DNA of 64,000 nucleotides from Paenibacillus polymyxa (GCF_018614975.1 NZ_JAGGNR010000014.1:395052-459051); one strand, 5' to 3'; positions 1-8,595 are shown, counted from the first letter of the stretch. Notes: generated by a model not told the origin, from the letters alone. Made by a program: numbers and translations.

Positions 1-488
1 ATGATCGTAAAGACAATCACCGTTTGCATCAGTGCCATCGGAGAGAAATACAGTTTCGTAATCGCATCCACACCGAGAATTTTGAACAATATCATCAATA
101 CCAGCTTGGACCCAAGAAACCCAATTAACACACCGATCACCATGGAGCCAAAATAGAGAATACTATTCTCCGCACTCAAAATGCCAAAAATTCTGCCTTT
201 TGTCAGCCCGATCAATTGAAATAATCCAATTTCTTTGCTACGCCGCTTGATAAAGATTGTATTGGCATAGAGCAAAAAGATGCCAACAATGACGATTAAC
301 AGTACCGAAGATGCGCCTATAGCCGCCGCACCTTTCGTTGAAGCAGCCACTTCATCCATGGAAGGATCATACTGTAACGTCACAAAGGAAAAATATAAGG
401 TCACACTGAACACAAGCGCAAATACATAGAGATAATAATTCTTCAGATTTTTTCTGAGATTGCGGAAGATAATATAATTCAAGCTCAT
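1..488 (-). CDS. BceB-type ABC transporter permease (N-terminal part, cut by window edge)
   Basis: Membrane permease of a peptide-antibiotic detoxification ABC transporter (FtsX superfamily, BceB/YxdM type). About 162 N-terminal residues are visible, starting [14 protein letters not shown]. They contain a first hydrophobic segment near residues 20-36, a second near 58-78 followed by the basic [10 protein letters not shown] stretch typical of the family, and a third near 105-125. The rest, including the large extracellular sensing domain expected in BceB proteins, lies beyond position 1. The ATG overlaps the stop of the upstream ATPase gene (ATGA), so the two are translationally coupled. Last gene of the regulator-kinase-ATPase-permease module. 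The substrate, probably a cell-wall-active peptide such as bacitracin or a lantibiotic, is inferred from family only. Confidence 0.85.
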   Translation of the reverse strand, partial: MSLNYIIFRNLRKNLKNYYLYVFALVFSVTLYFSFVTLQYDPSMDEVAASTKGAAAIGASSVLLIVIVGIFLLYANTIFIKRRSKEIGLFQLIGLTKGRIFGILSAENSILYFGSMVIGVLIGFLGSKLVLMILFKILGVDAITKLYFSPMALMQTVIVFTI

Positions 489-1240
489 TGCTGCACACCA
501 CCCAATACGCCCTGGGTTTTGATAATATCGTTGAAGAACGATTGCCGTGACTCGTCTCCTTTATTCAACTGGGTGTAAATCTGACCGTCTCGAATAAAGA
601 TTACTCTGCTGCAATAACTTGCGGCAACCGGATCATGGGTAACCATAATAATAGTCGCCTTTCGTGCGCTGTTCATATCACTTAATTTGCCGAGCAGATC
701 CGAAGCGGACTTGGAATCCAGCGCTCCTGTCGGTTCATCCGCAAAAATGATACTTGGTTCGTGGACAAATGCTCGTGCTGCCGAAGTCCGCTGCTTCTGC
801 CCCCCTGAAATCTCAGATGGATACTTGTCCTTTAATTCGTAGATCCCCAGTTCACGGGCAATCTGTTCAAACTTCCGGTGTGCCTCCTGCTTTGGAATGC
901 TCGTAATCGAGAGCGGTAATAATACATTTTCCTTCACCGTAAGAGTATCCAGAAGATTGTATTCCTGAAAAATAAAGCCCAGATGATGTTTGCGGAACTC
1001 AGCCAGCTGTTTCTCCTTCATTCCGGTGAATTCCTTGCCTTCAATATCAATCGCGCCCTGACTCACCCGATCGATGGAGGAAAGTACATTAAGCAGCGTT
1101 GTTTTACCTGAACCCGAAGGCCCCATAATACCAACAAACTCTCCCTTGCTTACCCCAAGATCAATCCCCTTTAGCACTTCCTGTTTGTTCAGTTTATTAC
1201 CATAGACTTTATGAATTTTTTTGGCTTCCAGTATCCACAT
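485..1240 (-). CDS. BceA-type ABC transporter ATP-binding protein
   Basis: 251-residue ATPase that would energise the adjacent BceB-type permease. Visible motifs: Walker [10 protein letters not shown] near residue 42, Q-loop FIFQEYN, signature ISGGQKQR, Walker [13 protein letters not shown] and the switch histidine in MVTHD. Length matches BceA proteins (about 250). I chose the ATG at 1240, giving [14 protein letters not shown], because an AGAGGAG ribosome binding site lies just upstream; the frame stays open further upstream but that part overlaps the 3' end of the kinase gene and looks non-coding. A 115-base gap separates it from the kinase gene and carries a BceR-like inverted repeat, so ATPase and permease probably have their own inducible promoter. 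Confidence 0.92.
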   Translation of the reverse strand: MWILEAKKIHKVYGNKLNKQEVLKGIDLGVSKGEFVGIMGPSGSGKTTLLNVLSSIDRVSQGAIDIEGKEFTGMKEKQLAEFRKHHLGFIFQEYNLLDTLTVKENVLLPLSITSIPKQEAHRKFEQIARELGIYELKDKYPSEISGGQKQRTSAARAFVHEPSIIFADEPTGALDSKSASDLLGKLSDMNSARKATIIMVTHDPVAASYCSRVIFIRDGQIYTQLNKGDESRQSFFNDIIKTQGVLGGVQQ

Positions 1241-1285
1241 ATCCCACTCACTCCTCTTAGAACTTCTGCAAATGCTCATGTCTAT

Positions 1286-1291
1286 ATCATA
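1286..1291 (-). promoter_or_regulatory. candidate -10 element of the bceAB-like promoter
   Basis: On the minus strand a TATGAT hexamer lies about 45 bases upstream of the ATPase start and about 50 bases downstream of the inverted repeat at 1343-1360. No good -35 is visible at the usual spacing, which would suit a promoter that depends on an activator. Low confidence: based on the hexamer and its position only. Confidence 0.35.
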
Positions 1292-1342
1292 ATCGGGATG
1301 TGTAATGTTATCGTGTGATTCACCGAACAAAACCAAAAAGCA

Positions 1343-1360
1343 TGTGACATTGTTGTCACA
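1343..1360 (-). promoter_or_regulatory. BceR-like operator (perfect 7-4-7 inverted repeat)
   Basis: TGTGACA-N4-TGTCACA, a perfect 7-base inverted repeat with a four-base spacer. Known BceR-family sites have the core TNACA-N4-TGTNA, which this contains exactly. It overlaps the stop codon of the kinase gene and sits upstream of the ATPase/permease genes, the pair normally induced by the partner response regulator. Binding by the regulator at 2357-3046 is inferred. Confidence 0.7.
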
Positions 1361-2360
1361 CGCCTGCAAGATGCACCATGTCGTTTTTTCGCGGAAAAGT
1401 AAGTGTGACGGTTGTGCCCTCGCCAAGAGAAGATTCTACATGAATGTTCACATGAAGCGTCTGGACCACCTGACGAACCAGATACAGCCCCATCCCGGTA
1501 GCCGCCCCATCCATTCTGCCTCGGGTGGACGTAAATCCTTTATCAAATATACGTGGCAGATCTTGAGTCTCAATCCCTCGCCCGTGATCCTGAATCATGA
1601 GTATGATGTGTCCATCCTGTTCCCGACTTTCAATGAGGATGTCCGATGAATCGCTATATTTCACCGCATTACTCAGCAACTGTCGGATAATAAACCCTAA
1701 CCATTTGCTGTCTGTCAGCACGCGAGTAACCATGAGCGAGACATCAAAGCCAATGCCTTTGGAAATGCACCACGATTTCAGGGCTCGAATCTCGCCCTTC
1801 AGCACCGGTTCAAGTTCCGTCTCTTCGATGAACAAATCATTATGCATAAATGGAATTCGCTTCTGATGAAGCTGCTGATCCAGCAACTGATGAATTCGTA
1901 ACCATTCATATGTCATTTGGATCTGTAACTTGTCATCTGGCAAGCGCTCGATCATCAGTTGCAACGCAGTCAGTGGGGTCTTCACCTCATGAATCCAGGA
2001 CAACATCTCGTCCTTCTCTTGTTCCAGAGCGATAAAATGATGTGACGACTCCTTACGATACCGTTGTGTCTGGGAACTGACGGCCTCATGTACAATCTGC
2101 TCATATGGACTTTCGGCGATGTCGAGTTCTCCCAGATCATAGGTATGATCCCAGATGCTCAACTTTTTATAGAAACGGGTCTCTTTCAGGTATCTCGCCC
2201 AGATAAAAACAAGGCATACCACCACATTCAGTCCTACAATATACACCACAGATTGGAATGGAATGGACGAGTCCAGGTAGGCCACCAATAAAATAATAAA
2301 CTGCATGCTTACCAGCAGCCATAACCAACTAGCCTTTTCTCGTATGTACTTGCCGATCAT
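1356..2360 (-). CDS. BceS-like intramembrane-sensing histidine kinase
   Basis: 334-residue sensor kinase. Two transmembrane segments at about residues 12-29 and 35-53 are separated by only a few residues, so there is no extracellular sensor domain: the hallmark of intramembrane-sensing kinases that read the state of a partner BceAB transporter. The phospho-acceptor histidine is in [12 protein letters not shown] near residue 124, followed by the N box (LLSNAVKYS), G1 (DHGRGIE), F box and G2 (GMGLYLV). The start overlaps the regulator stop by four bases, so the two are coupled. It should phosphorylate the upstream OmpR-type regulator in response to flux through the adjacent transporter. Confidence 0.92.
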   Translation of the reverse strand: MIGKYIREKASWLWLLVSMQFIILLVAYLDSSIPFQSVVYIVGLNVVVCLVFIWARYLKETRFYKKLSIWDHTYDLGELDIAESPYEQIVHEAVSSQTQRYRKESSHHFIALEQEKDEMLSWIHEVKTPLTALQLMIERLPDDKLQIQMTYEWLRIHQLLDQQLHQKRIPFMHNDLFIEETELEPVLKGEIRALKSWCISKGIGFDVSLMVTRVLTDSKWLGFIIRQLLSNAVKYSDSSDILIESREQDGHIILMIQDHGRGIETQDLPRIFDKGFTSTRGRMDGAATGMGLYLVRQVVQTLHVNIHVESSLGEGTTVTLTFPRKNDMVHLAGV

Positions 2361-3046
2361 GCTTCGGCCTCTTCCGTTGCCATGTAGCCCTGACCTACTT
2401 TGGTTTCAATGTAACGCTCCAGTCCAATGGGTTCAAGCTTCTTCCGTAACCGATTAACGTTAACCGTCAGCGTGTTGTCACTTACGAAATGCTCGTGATC
2501 CCACAAGCTTCGAATGAGTTCCTCACGGGTAACAATCTGATTTTTGTGCTCGATCAGCACTTTAAGGATGAACATCTCATTTTTGGTTAACAGGACAGAT
2601 TCATCCCCGCAGGTCAACGTATTTTTCACATATTCAATAGCCGCACCGCGCCAGGTTCGGAGTTCAGTATGCTCTGTATTATAGTTGTACACCCTCCGCA
2701 GAGTCGCTTGGATCTTGGCAATCAATACATCGAAGTGAAAAGGCTTCTGGATGAAATCGTCTGCACCCAAATGCATGGACATGACCATATCCGCAGGATG
2801 ATCTCGTGAGGACAAAAAGATAATCGGCACATTGGAGTGCGAACGAATGATCCGGCACCAATGGAACCCGTCATATTGGGGTAACTGAATATCAATAATG
2901 ACCAGTTGCGGCTGAATCACGCTGTACTCCTGCAATACCTTGCCAAAGTCCTGCACACCATACACGTCATACGACCACTGGGACAAACGTTCCTTGATTT
3001 CACTGAATAACGATTCGTCGTCTTCAATGAGCATAATTTTAAACAA
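2357..3046 (-). CDS. BceR-like OmpR-family response regulator
   Basis: 229-residue response regulator. Receiver domain about 1-115 with the acidic pair EDD near residue 8, the phospho-acceptor aspartate in LVIIDIQLPQYDG near residue 52, and the conserved lysine in FIQKPF. The winged-helix domain (about 130-225) has VTREELIRSLWDH and a TVNVNRLRKKL recognition helix. The start is TTG at 3046 behind a modest GGTGA; the ATG at 3034 is an alternative. First gene of the module; likely controls the promoter carrying the inverted repeat at 1343-1360. Confidence 0.92.
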   Translation of the reverse strand: MFKIMLIEDDESLFSEIKERLSQWSYDVYGVQDFGKVLQEYSVIQPQLVIIDIQLPQYDGFHWCRIIRSHSNVPIIFLSSRDHPADMVMSMHLGADDFIQKPFHFDVLIAKIQATLRRVYNYNTEHTELRTWRGAAIEYVKNTLTCGDESVLLTKNEMFILKVLIEHKNQIVTREELIRSLWDHEHFVSDNTLTVNVNRLRKKLEPIGLERYIETKVGQGYMATEEAEA

Positions 3047-3230
3047 GAGACTTCACCACGTTTCTGATCTTCTAAGGTTGCATAAGGTAATTAGACTCCG
3101 TTGTTGCAGGATCACCTTACCGTTACGAATCGTACTTCCGATCACTGATCCCAGTGTACAGGGAAATTGGGCTTATATCAAAAGGTATCCATACTTCGTA
3201 AAGAAAACGATCCGAAATACATATATCATA

Positions 3231-3995
3231 TTAGCTCTCAATGGTGTGTATAACATGGCCTGCATCACTGTGTTCGTCCATCCGCTCGATCAACTGCATC
3301 GCTACGTCTCGTGGCGATCTTAATTGTCCTGCTTTATACACTTGGCTGAATAGCCCGGACAGCGCAAATTCCTCTGCACTTTTGCCTCGTGCAACAGCCT
3401 GTAATTCCGTATCGACCATCCCCGGATCAAAAGCAATAATCTCAACAGGGTTCTGTTTGCCCGTTTGCTCCAGAGATACGCATTGGGTGAACATGTTCAT
3501 ACCTGCCTTGGATGTACAGTACACTGCCATTGAAGGCGCGGGATAACTCCCCGAACCCGATGAGAGATTAACAATTTTACGTCTGGCGGACAGGTGATTT
3601 GTTTGTTGAATAAAAGATGAACTCAATATCATTGGCGCTGCGAGACTGATGTTGAGACTCTGACTTATCTCTGCCGCACTGCACTGATCGATAGGTCTTA
3701 GAGGCTCCAGCATCGCTGCATTATTAATGAGTCCAATGAATTCAGCTTCCTGAGAAGGTATTTGGTCCAATATGCGTGTAATCAAATCATCAATCCCCGT
3801 CAGATCGGATAAATCGTAATGAACATGACAGTAACGCCCGCTCCATTCCTCGCCTGATTCCAACAGATCCGAACCCCCGCGTGAAATACCGTAAACGTGA
3901 TCCCCCTTAGCCAATAATAACTCTGCAAGTTGTAAACCGATCCCTTTGGATGTGCCTGTAATGATAAAGTGTCTTCTTCCTGTTTCTGTTCCCAT
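3231..3995 (-). CDS. SDR family oxidoreductase, YueD/benzil-reductase-like
   Basis: 254-residue NAD(P)-dependent short-chain dehydrogenase. The Rossmann motif TGTSKGIG is at residues 14-21, the NNA motif in LINNAAM, and the catalytic Ser in NLSSGSG with the YxxxK pair in VYCTSKAG. The C-terminal run PGMVDTELQ resembles Bacillus YueD, described as an (S)-benzoin-forming benzil reductase, and sepiapterin-reductase-like enzymes. The physiological carbonyl substrate is not known for this family. Stands alone between the Bce module and a methyltransferase. Confidence 0.85.
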   Translation of the reverse strand: MGTETGRRHFIITGTSKGIGLQLAELLLAKGDHVYGISRGGSDLLESGEEWSGRYCHVHYDLSDLTGIDDLITRILDQIPSQEAEFIGLINNAAMLEPLRPIDQCSAAEISQSLNISLAAPMILSSSFIQQTNHLSARRKIVNLSSGSGSYPAPSMAVYCTSKAGMNMFTQCVSLEQTGKQNPVEIIAFDPGMVDTELQAVARGKSAEEFALSGLFSQVYKAGQLRSPRDVAMQLIERMDEHSDAGHVIHTIES

Positions 3996-4043
3996 TCCGA
4001 TACCACGCCTCCTCTATTTTCAAAGCATGTTATTCCCCTACTC

Positions 4044-4763
4044 TTACGAGTTTTTCTTTCTCCACAACGTGGCCCACAGAAAAGGTACACCAAAACACGG
4101 TTCATGCTGCTCCATGGCCTTCATCGCACGGAACTCCACACATTCAAAGCCATCTTCCAGCATGTAGCGAAGCTTCTCCTCCGTGAACGCAAGACCACCT
4201 CGCATCGACTTCTCTTGATACACCTGCCAATCATTCATAACGATCTCAGGCCCACCAATATCTCCATAACCAGGAGCAAAACAAGTCATTCCAAAGGTTC
4301 CTCCAGGCCGGAGTGCATTGTGGATCATCTCTATGTAGGGAATGCGCTGATGTGGTAACAGATGATGCAGACAACCCGAGTCGTAGACAAGATCATATTC
4401 TTGCTCTGGGGACAATTCGAACACAGATCGACAATCAAAATGCACGTCCAGTTGCTCTTCTGCCGCCCTCTCTTTAGCCCAGCCAATAGCTGTCTCCGAA
4501 AGATCATAAGCATCTACCTGATACCCTTGGCGTGTTAAATACAATGCATTTCTGCCCGGGCCACACCCCAGTTCCAGTGCCTTGCCACCGCTCAGCAGAC
4601 CTGTGTTCACATGCGCTACCAGATTCTCATCCGGTTTGTTTGGGAAAAAGGGTATAGGTCTGTTCCGATCCTCGTAGAAAGGTTCCCAAAACTGCTTGGC
4701 CGATCTGAAGTCCGCATCGAGCATATCATATAGGTCCTGTACACTTTTAATCGTCTTTTCCAC
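4044..4763 (-). CDS. class I SAM-dependent methyltransferase
   Basis: 239-residue cytosolic methyltransferase of unknown acceptor. The SAM-binding motif I is ALELGCGPGRNALYL near residue 66, with the acidic residue of motif II in DAYDLS. The region DSGCLHHLLPHQR is typical of a large uncharacterised methyltransferase group in Bacillales. I prefer the GTG at 4763, giving MEKTIKSV, because AAGGAGG lies nine bases upstream of it; the longer frame starting at 4802 would place this ribosome binding site inside the coding region. Monocistronic as far as can be seen. Confidence 0.83.
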   Translation of the reverse strand: MEKTIKSVQDLYDMLDADFRSAKQFWEPFYEDRNRPIPFFPNKPDENLVAHVNTGLLSGGKALELGCGPGRNALYLTRQGYQVDAYDLSETAIGWAKERAAEEQLDVHFDCRSVFELSPEQEYDLVYDSGCLHHLLPHQRIPYIEMIHNALRPGGTFGMTCFAPGYGDIGGPEIVMNDWQVYQEKSMRGGLAFTEEKLRYMLEDGFECVEFRAMKAMEQHEPCFGVPFLWATLWRKKNS

Positions 4764-4923
4764 AACCACATTCCTCCTTAAGTTCTCCATGCGAACCGTC
4801 ATTTCCGACTATTCATTCCTCGTCATTTTCATTAAATCAACCACACTCTATTATAACATTTTTACCCAGTAGTTCTCTATTTTCCTTGTGCTTTTCTACT
4901 CCAAAACATAAGCTTTTTCCAAC

Positions 4924-4952
4924 AAAAAAACGACCGACATGAATGTCGACCG
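4924..4952 (-). terminator. probable terminator of the VOC gene
   Basis: A GC-containing palindromic stretch with the core CGACAT-GA-ATGTCG is followed on the minus strand by seven T residues, about 30 bases downstream of the VOC stop. The stem is short and imperfect. Confidence 0.5.
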
Positions 4953-4982
4953 CTTGCAATCGTTGGGGTTTTAAGTTGTAAC

Positions 4983-5390
4983 TTACTTCGCCCGTTCCAA
5001 GACTGCAAAGTAATTTCCTTCGTTATCAGCAAAGTTGAAGACACGTCCGGTGGGCATCTCGACAATCTCTCCAACCGTTACATGTTTACCAGACAAGTCG
5101 CCATATAACTGATCCAGATTATCGGTGAAGAACATTAACGAAGGTGTGCCCAGATTTACACCCGCCGACATCCGTTCGACGAACTCTTTGTCATGGAGAA
5201 TAATGCTTGTCTGCGAATCTGGGGTAGGCGCAATCTCAATCCATCTCATGCCCTCGTCAAGGTTTACTTCATCCACAATGTGGAATCCTGCGACTTCCGT
5301 CCAAAATGCCAGTTCAAGTGTGTAAAGCATGACATCACCACTGCCGAATTCAGCTATTTTTATACATATTTTTGTAATTAGTCCACGTGC
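4983..5390 (-). CDS. glyoxalase/VOC family protein with damaged 5' end
   Basis: Vicinal-oxygen-chelate fold protein of the type often annotated as glyoxalase or bleomycin-resistance-like. Recognisable parts are VMLY, AFWTEVAGF, the central LMFFTDNLDQLYGDL and the C-terminal FNFADNEGNYFAVLE. Between VMLY and AFWTE several residues normally present in the first beta-alpha unit are missing. No ATG or GTG lies at the expected position: the frame reads LITKICIKIAEF where family members begin with MITKI, and the only starts are further upstream inside remains of the acetyltransferase. It may be a dead or poorly translated gene; an ORF start at 5477 is formally possible. Confidence 0.55.
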   Translation of the reverse strand, partial: ARGLITKICIKIAEFGSGDVMLYTLELAFWTEVAGFHIVDEVNLDEGMRWIEIAPTPDSQTSIILHDKEFVERMSAGVNLGTPSLMFFTDNLDQLYGDLSGKHVTVGEIVEMPTGRVFNFADNEGNYFAVLERAK

Positions 5391-5665
5391 TACTCCCTTG
5401 TCGAAGGTGTGATTTGCATGTAACAACGCCAACGATTTCATATCGGTTAACAGTAGGCTGAAAGATATAACCAGCATGACCTATGACAACATCTGCTTCG
5501 TCAACCATGACATAATAAGCACTGATACGTTCATCCGTCATTTTTAAAAATAAATCCCAGCGCGCAGGATACTGATCGCGTATAAACGAAGGGAATTGAA
5601 TCATGATCCGTCATCATTTTCAGCACCGCTGGCTGATCAATCGCTTGAAAAAGGCGAATAGTCAT
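5350..5665 (-). pseudogene. remnant of a GNAT acetyltransferase
   Basis: The ATG at 5665 opens a GNAT-like N-terminus (MTIRLFQAIDQPAVL). After about 23 residues the frame is lost and continues one frame over as FIRDQYPARWDLFLK, then DVVIGHAGYIF and EIVGVVTCKSHLRQG, the start of the acetyl-CoA-binding core. The remaining C-terminal half is gone and the sequence runs straight into the damaged start of the VOC gene. I read this as a frameshift plus a deletion joining two neighbouring genes. Confidence 0.65.
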
Positions 5666-5693
5666 CTTTTTATCCCCTACCCTTAGTGTGCAT

Positions 5694-6287
5694 TTAGACA
5701 TCTTTTAAGTTACCAGCTTCATAATATGGATACTCTAGTTTTTGTTGAACTTGAAGGACGATCTCCGTAGACGTTAACATTTCGACCAAGTATAGTCCCA
5801 GGTCAATGGAAGCCGTAACCCCCGCACCCGTTACCGTATTACCATCACGCACTACACGCGCTGAAATTACTTCTGCACAATAAGGAGTCAATAAATCATA
5901 AGCAGATGAGTTGGTAGTAGCCCTTTTTCCATTCAGGAAACCTGCTGCCCCCAACAGTAAAGCCCCGGTACAAATAGAAATTTTATAAGTGACATTCTCT
6001 GCCGTTCGGACCCATCGCATAAAATCCTCATCAAATCGAAGCGTTCTAGTTGATAATCCACCAGGAAAAAATACTAGATCAAAATCCCCTAGATGAGGTA
6101 ATACTGCATCGGATTTCATTTTCAGCCCACGGTCATCTGAAATTTCCTCCTTATCTGCGCAGAATGTCCATGATACGTTTTCCTTTACTTTCAGAATCGC
6201 TAGCCAATTAACAGCTTCATAAAATCCAGCTAAATCCATGCTTGTCATTCCATCAAATAAAACAAACGCCATTTTCATTGCCGCCAC
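5694..6287 (-). CDS. DJ-1/PfpI family protein
   Basis: 197-residue cytosolic protein of the DJ-1/PfpI/isonitrile-hydratase-like superfamily. The nucleophile-elbow cysteine is in SICTGALLLGAAGFL near residue 103, preceded by FDLVFFPGG and followed by KRATTN, all typical of the subgroup related to AraC-type regulators without the DNA-binding part. The start is either GTG at 6287 or the internal ATGs; an AAAGGA sequence precedes both. A 13-base perfect hairpin lies only 28 bases upstream of the start. Substrate unknown. Confidence 0.85.
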   Translation of the reverse strand: MAAMKMAFVLFDGMTSMDLAGFYEAVNWLAILKVKENVSWTFCADKEEISDDRGLKMKSDAVLPHLGDFDLVFFPGGLSTRTLRFDEDFMRWVRTAENVTYKISICTGALLLGAAGFLNGKRATTNSSAYDLLTPYCAEVISARVVRDGNTVTGAGVTASIDLGLYLVEMLTSTEIVLQVQQKLEYPYYEAGNLKDV

Positions 6288-6315
6288 CAGTCCTTTCGTT
6301 CCCTGAATAATAAAT

Positions 6316-6345
6316 AAAGTGTTTGATCAAAAGATCAAACACTTT
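6316..6345 (-). terminator. 13-bp perfect hairpin, terminator or leader attenuator
   Basis: AAAGTGTTTGATC, loop AAAA, and the exact reverse complement, followed on the minus strand by a T-rich stretch. It could end the transcript of the acetyltransferase gene at 6471. It is so close to the DJ-1 start that it would also fall in the DJ-1 leader if that gene is read from upstream. Confidence 0.6.
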
Positions 6346-6470
6346 GCCCAGGCGTACGGCATATAATATATGTGCTCCCTCGTGGTTCACTCCACGTTTA
6401 CGCCAGTCACACATAACAGATATTTACAACTAATATACATGACATCTTTCATATTGTATATATTATGAAA

Positions 6471-6986
6471 TTATTGCGTGGCTTTTAACTTCTTCGTAAG
6501 ATAAAGTACAACATCGTCGTCCATAATCGTTTCTTCACCCGGCTGAATGTAATGATCATGTTTGTGTACACCGTGACCGTCTGGTATGTACCCGCGATGG
6601 GCATATAGAACTTGCGCTTTGCCATAATCGGAAAACACACCTACACCAATGCCTGCTACATCCGTTCGTTCCAGAATAACTTCCTCTGCTCGGTCCATCA
6701 ACCGTGAACCAATACCTTGGCGCTGGAACTTCATCAGCACATTAAAATCGTTAATTTCGGGAATGCCTTGTTCCCTGAAAGACGGGTAGCTGGAATTCCA
6801 CAATACATTCACGTATCCGGCAAATTCTCCCTTCAACTCGGCTACCAAGGTTACGCGTTCCCCATTCTGTTGTTCAGCCAAGTAATGAAGATACTGCTCA
6901 GGGGATCTCCCCCAACCCTGCTCCTGAAACGCCTTTGATATGATTACAGGATCGTTCTCATTTAATAGTCTGATATGTACACTCAT
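6471..6986 (-). CDS. GNAT family N-acetyltransferase
   Basis: 171-residue acetyl-CoA-dependent acetyltransferase. The acetyl-CoA loop is RQGIGSRLMDRAEE near residues 91-104; the beta4 strand EINDFNVL and the C-terminal AHRGYIPDG fit the fold. An AAGGAGG ribosome binding site precedes the ATG. It follows the DinB gene by 33 bases in the same direction, so the two are probably co-transcribed. Acceptor unknown. Confidence 0.85.
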   Translation of the reverse strand: MSVHIRLLNENDPVIISKAFQEQGWGRSPEQYLHYLAEQQNGERVTLVAELKGEFAGYVNVLWNSSYPSFREQGIPEINDFNVLMKFQRQGIGSRLMDRAEEVILERTDVAGIGVGVFSDYGKAQVLYAHRGYIPDGHGVHKHDHYIQPGEETIMDDDVVLYLTKKLKATQ

Positions 6987-7019
6987 TGATGAATCCTCCT
7001 TAAAAGATATTTCTAATAG

Positions 7020-7544
7020 CTATATTCCCAATCTATCCCGAAGCGATGTGATGTGAGCAACATGGTGTTTGCCATGCCAAGCATACATGCCCAGATTGTA
7101 ATCCAGTCTTGTCGTTTCTTCCGATGAGGGATGATAAAATTGTTTGGCATAATCTGCATCTGTCAGCGCGTTTAACAGAAACACCCAACGACGATGGAGC
7201 GCATCCAGAATCTGAAGCGAGAATTCGACATCCAGGTCTCTTGAATCACTCAGTTCAGCCCAGCGCTCTTCATAATAAGGCCGAATGGTAGGTGTATCCT
7301 CTGTCAGTGCCAGCTTGAAACGAATCATACTGTTCATGTGGCTGTCAGCCATGTGGTGAATCACCTGTTTGAGCATCCATCCACCTTCTCGGTACGGCAG
7401 ACTTAATTGCTCTTCACTCAGTCCTTTAACTGCTTCTCGCGCACGTTCAGGCAGCTCAGCAATGTCCCGAATCCACTGCTCTCTCTGTGCAGGCGTAACC
7501 TCGCCGGTGTGTACAAATGGTCCTATGGGAAATCTATCGTCCAT
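7020..7544 (-). CDS. DinB/YfiT-like metal-dependent protein (bacillithiol transferase type)
   Basis: 174-residue four-helix-bundle protein of the DinB superfamily, close to the YfiT/BstA group that includes bacillithiol S-transferases in Bacillus. Candidate metal-binding histidines are in VIHHMADSH near residue 62 and in WHGKHHVAHI near the C-terminus. I place the start at the ATG at 7544, giving MDDRFPIGPF, because AAGGAGGA lies seven bases upstream; the longer frame overlaps the neighbouring acetyltransferase. Enzymatic role inferred from family. Confidence 0.85.
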   Translation of the reverse strand: MDDRFPIGPFVHTGEVTPAQREQWIRDIAELPERAREAVKGLSEEQLSLPYREGGWMLKQVIHHMADSHMNSMIRFKLALTEDTPTIRPYYEERWAELSDSRDLDVEFSLQILDALHRRWVFLLNALTDADYAKQFYHPSSEETTRLDYNLGMYAWHGKHHVAHITSLRDRLGI

Positions 7545-7594
7545 CCAGTACTCCTCCTTGTTTGTATATGATTCAAAATAATTCAAAACAGTAT

Positions 7595-8137
7595 CTAAGT
7601 AGCATATTCCATGAGCCAACAGTCTCTCATCTGTCCTTCATGATGCTCATGTTTCTCCAACAACTTAATCTTTTGGAAACCACATTTCTCGTAACAGGAT
7701 ATCGCTCTCAAGTTCCAGGATTGAGGGTCCATAACCACTTTACGGGCTTGTTTTTCATTAATCAGATAAGCCAGCATGGATTGCATCAACTGTGTACCAA
7801 TGCCTTTATTCCAGTAGTCTACCTCACCAATAAACTGATCCGTTCCATAGATAATCTCATCCGTGTCTCCACAACCATACTCCGTTCGTTCTTCTTCCTC
7901 AAGCTCATAGAACTGAATGTATCCAATCGGATGTCCTCCGTACTCAACGATACACCGAGTAGCATCATCCTCATGATTGTAAAAATGCTCTCTCACCTGC
8001 TCCAGATCATGCGGCCGATCACGCCCTTCATAGTATTGAAGAACTTCCGGGTCTGACAGCCACTTCACCAGATGATGTTTATCTTCAATCTTCAAGAGAC
8101 GTACGGTGATTTCATCCGATTCATATACGTTCATCAT
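7595..8137 (-). CDS. AAC(6')-Ie-like GNAT acetyltransferase
   Basis: 180-residue acetyltransferase resembling the aminoglycoside 6'-N-acetyltransferase domain of the staphylococcal and enterococcal bifunctional enzyme. Shared features are the TDEIIYGTDQFIGE block, WNKGIGTQLM as the acetyl-CoA loop, the MDPQSWNLRAI strand and the C-terminal EKHEHHEGQMRDCWLMEY. This points to aminoglycosides or related amino sugars as acceptor, but similarity alone does not prove resistance. The start overlaps the stop of the cupin gene by four bases. Part of a five-gene minus-strand run from the methyltransferase at 9273 to the acetyltransferase at 6471. Confidence 0.8.
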   Translation of the reverse strand: MMNVYESDEITVRLLKIEDKHHLVKWLSDPEVLQYYEGRDRPHDLEQVREHFYNHEDDATRCIVEYGGHPIGYIQFYELEEEERTEYGCGDTDEIIYGTDQFIGEVDYWNKGIGTQLMQSMLAYLINEKQARKVVMDPQSWNLRAISCYEKCGFQKIKLLEKHEHHEGQMRDCWLMEYAT

Positions 8138-8526
8138 TCTGCATACCCCTTAACATACTTCTGTAGAAGTTCCTTCTCTGTTAAAGATTGAGTTAACCTA
8201 TCCAACTCAGGGGATGCCGTCCAATCACTCGAGGTATTCAATCCATACTTGATGGTATGTATCGCGCTATGTGCAGACATGTATATATTATGGTGGATTC
8301 CAGGTAGGACAATGATGTGCTCTCCTGCACGCATCACTCGAATCGAAAACATCTGATCGTCTCCATAACTGGCATACGCGATCCATCCGGTTTGCACCAC
8401 ATAAAACTCCGTTAGATGGATATGTACATGACTGTTTTGCCATGCTCCGTGGGATGAGGCAACTGTTCTGCAATAAAAACTGCCATCCTCGGCTATCATT
8501 TTATATTTCTGTTCCCCGTTCGCCAT
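8134..8526 (-). CDS. cupin domain protein, possible CTG start 63 bases upstream
   Basis: 130-residue cupin. SHVHIHLTEFYVV and PGIHHNIYMS supply the histidines expected in the two cupin metal motifs; the role is unknown. The ATG at 8526 has no ribosome binding site. The frame is open upstream for 21 more protein-like codons to a CTG at 8589, which has a well-placed AAGGAG (8600-8605) ten bases upstream, inside the last codons of the preceding methyltransferase. Real initiation may therefore be at CTG and coupled to that gene. Confidence 0.75.
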   Translation of the reverse strand: MANGEQKYKMIAEDGSFYCRTVASSHGAWQNSHVHIHLTEFYVVQTGWIAYASYGDDQMFSIRVMRAGEHIIVLPGIHHNIYMSAHSAIHTIKYGLNTSSDWTASPELDRLTQSLTEKELLQKYVKGYAE

Positions 8527-8595
8527 CTGCTCAAAGCTGGTTTTGACACCAGTTTTACCACATTTCTGTTCTGAAAATTCTGTGTTCAGTCGGCT

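Noticed and set aside
1241..1426. N-terminal extension of the BceA-like ATPase to 1426
   Set aside because: It lacks family similarity, overlaps the kinase gene and the BceR-like operator, and a good ribosome binding site supports the ATG at 1240.
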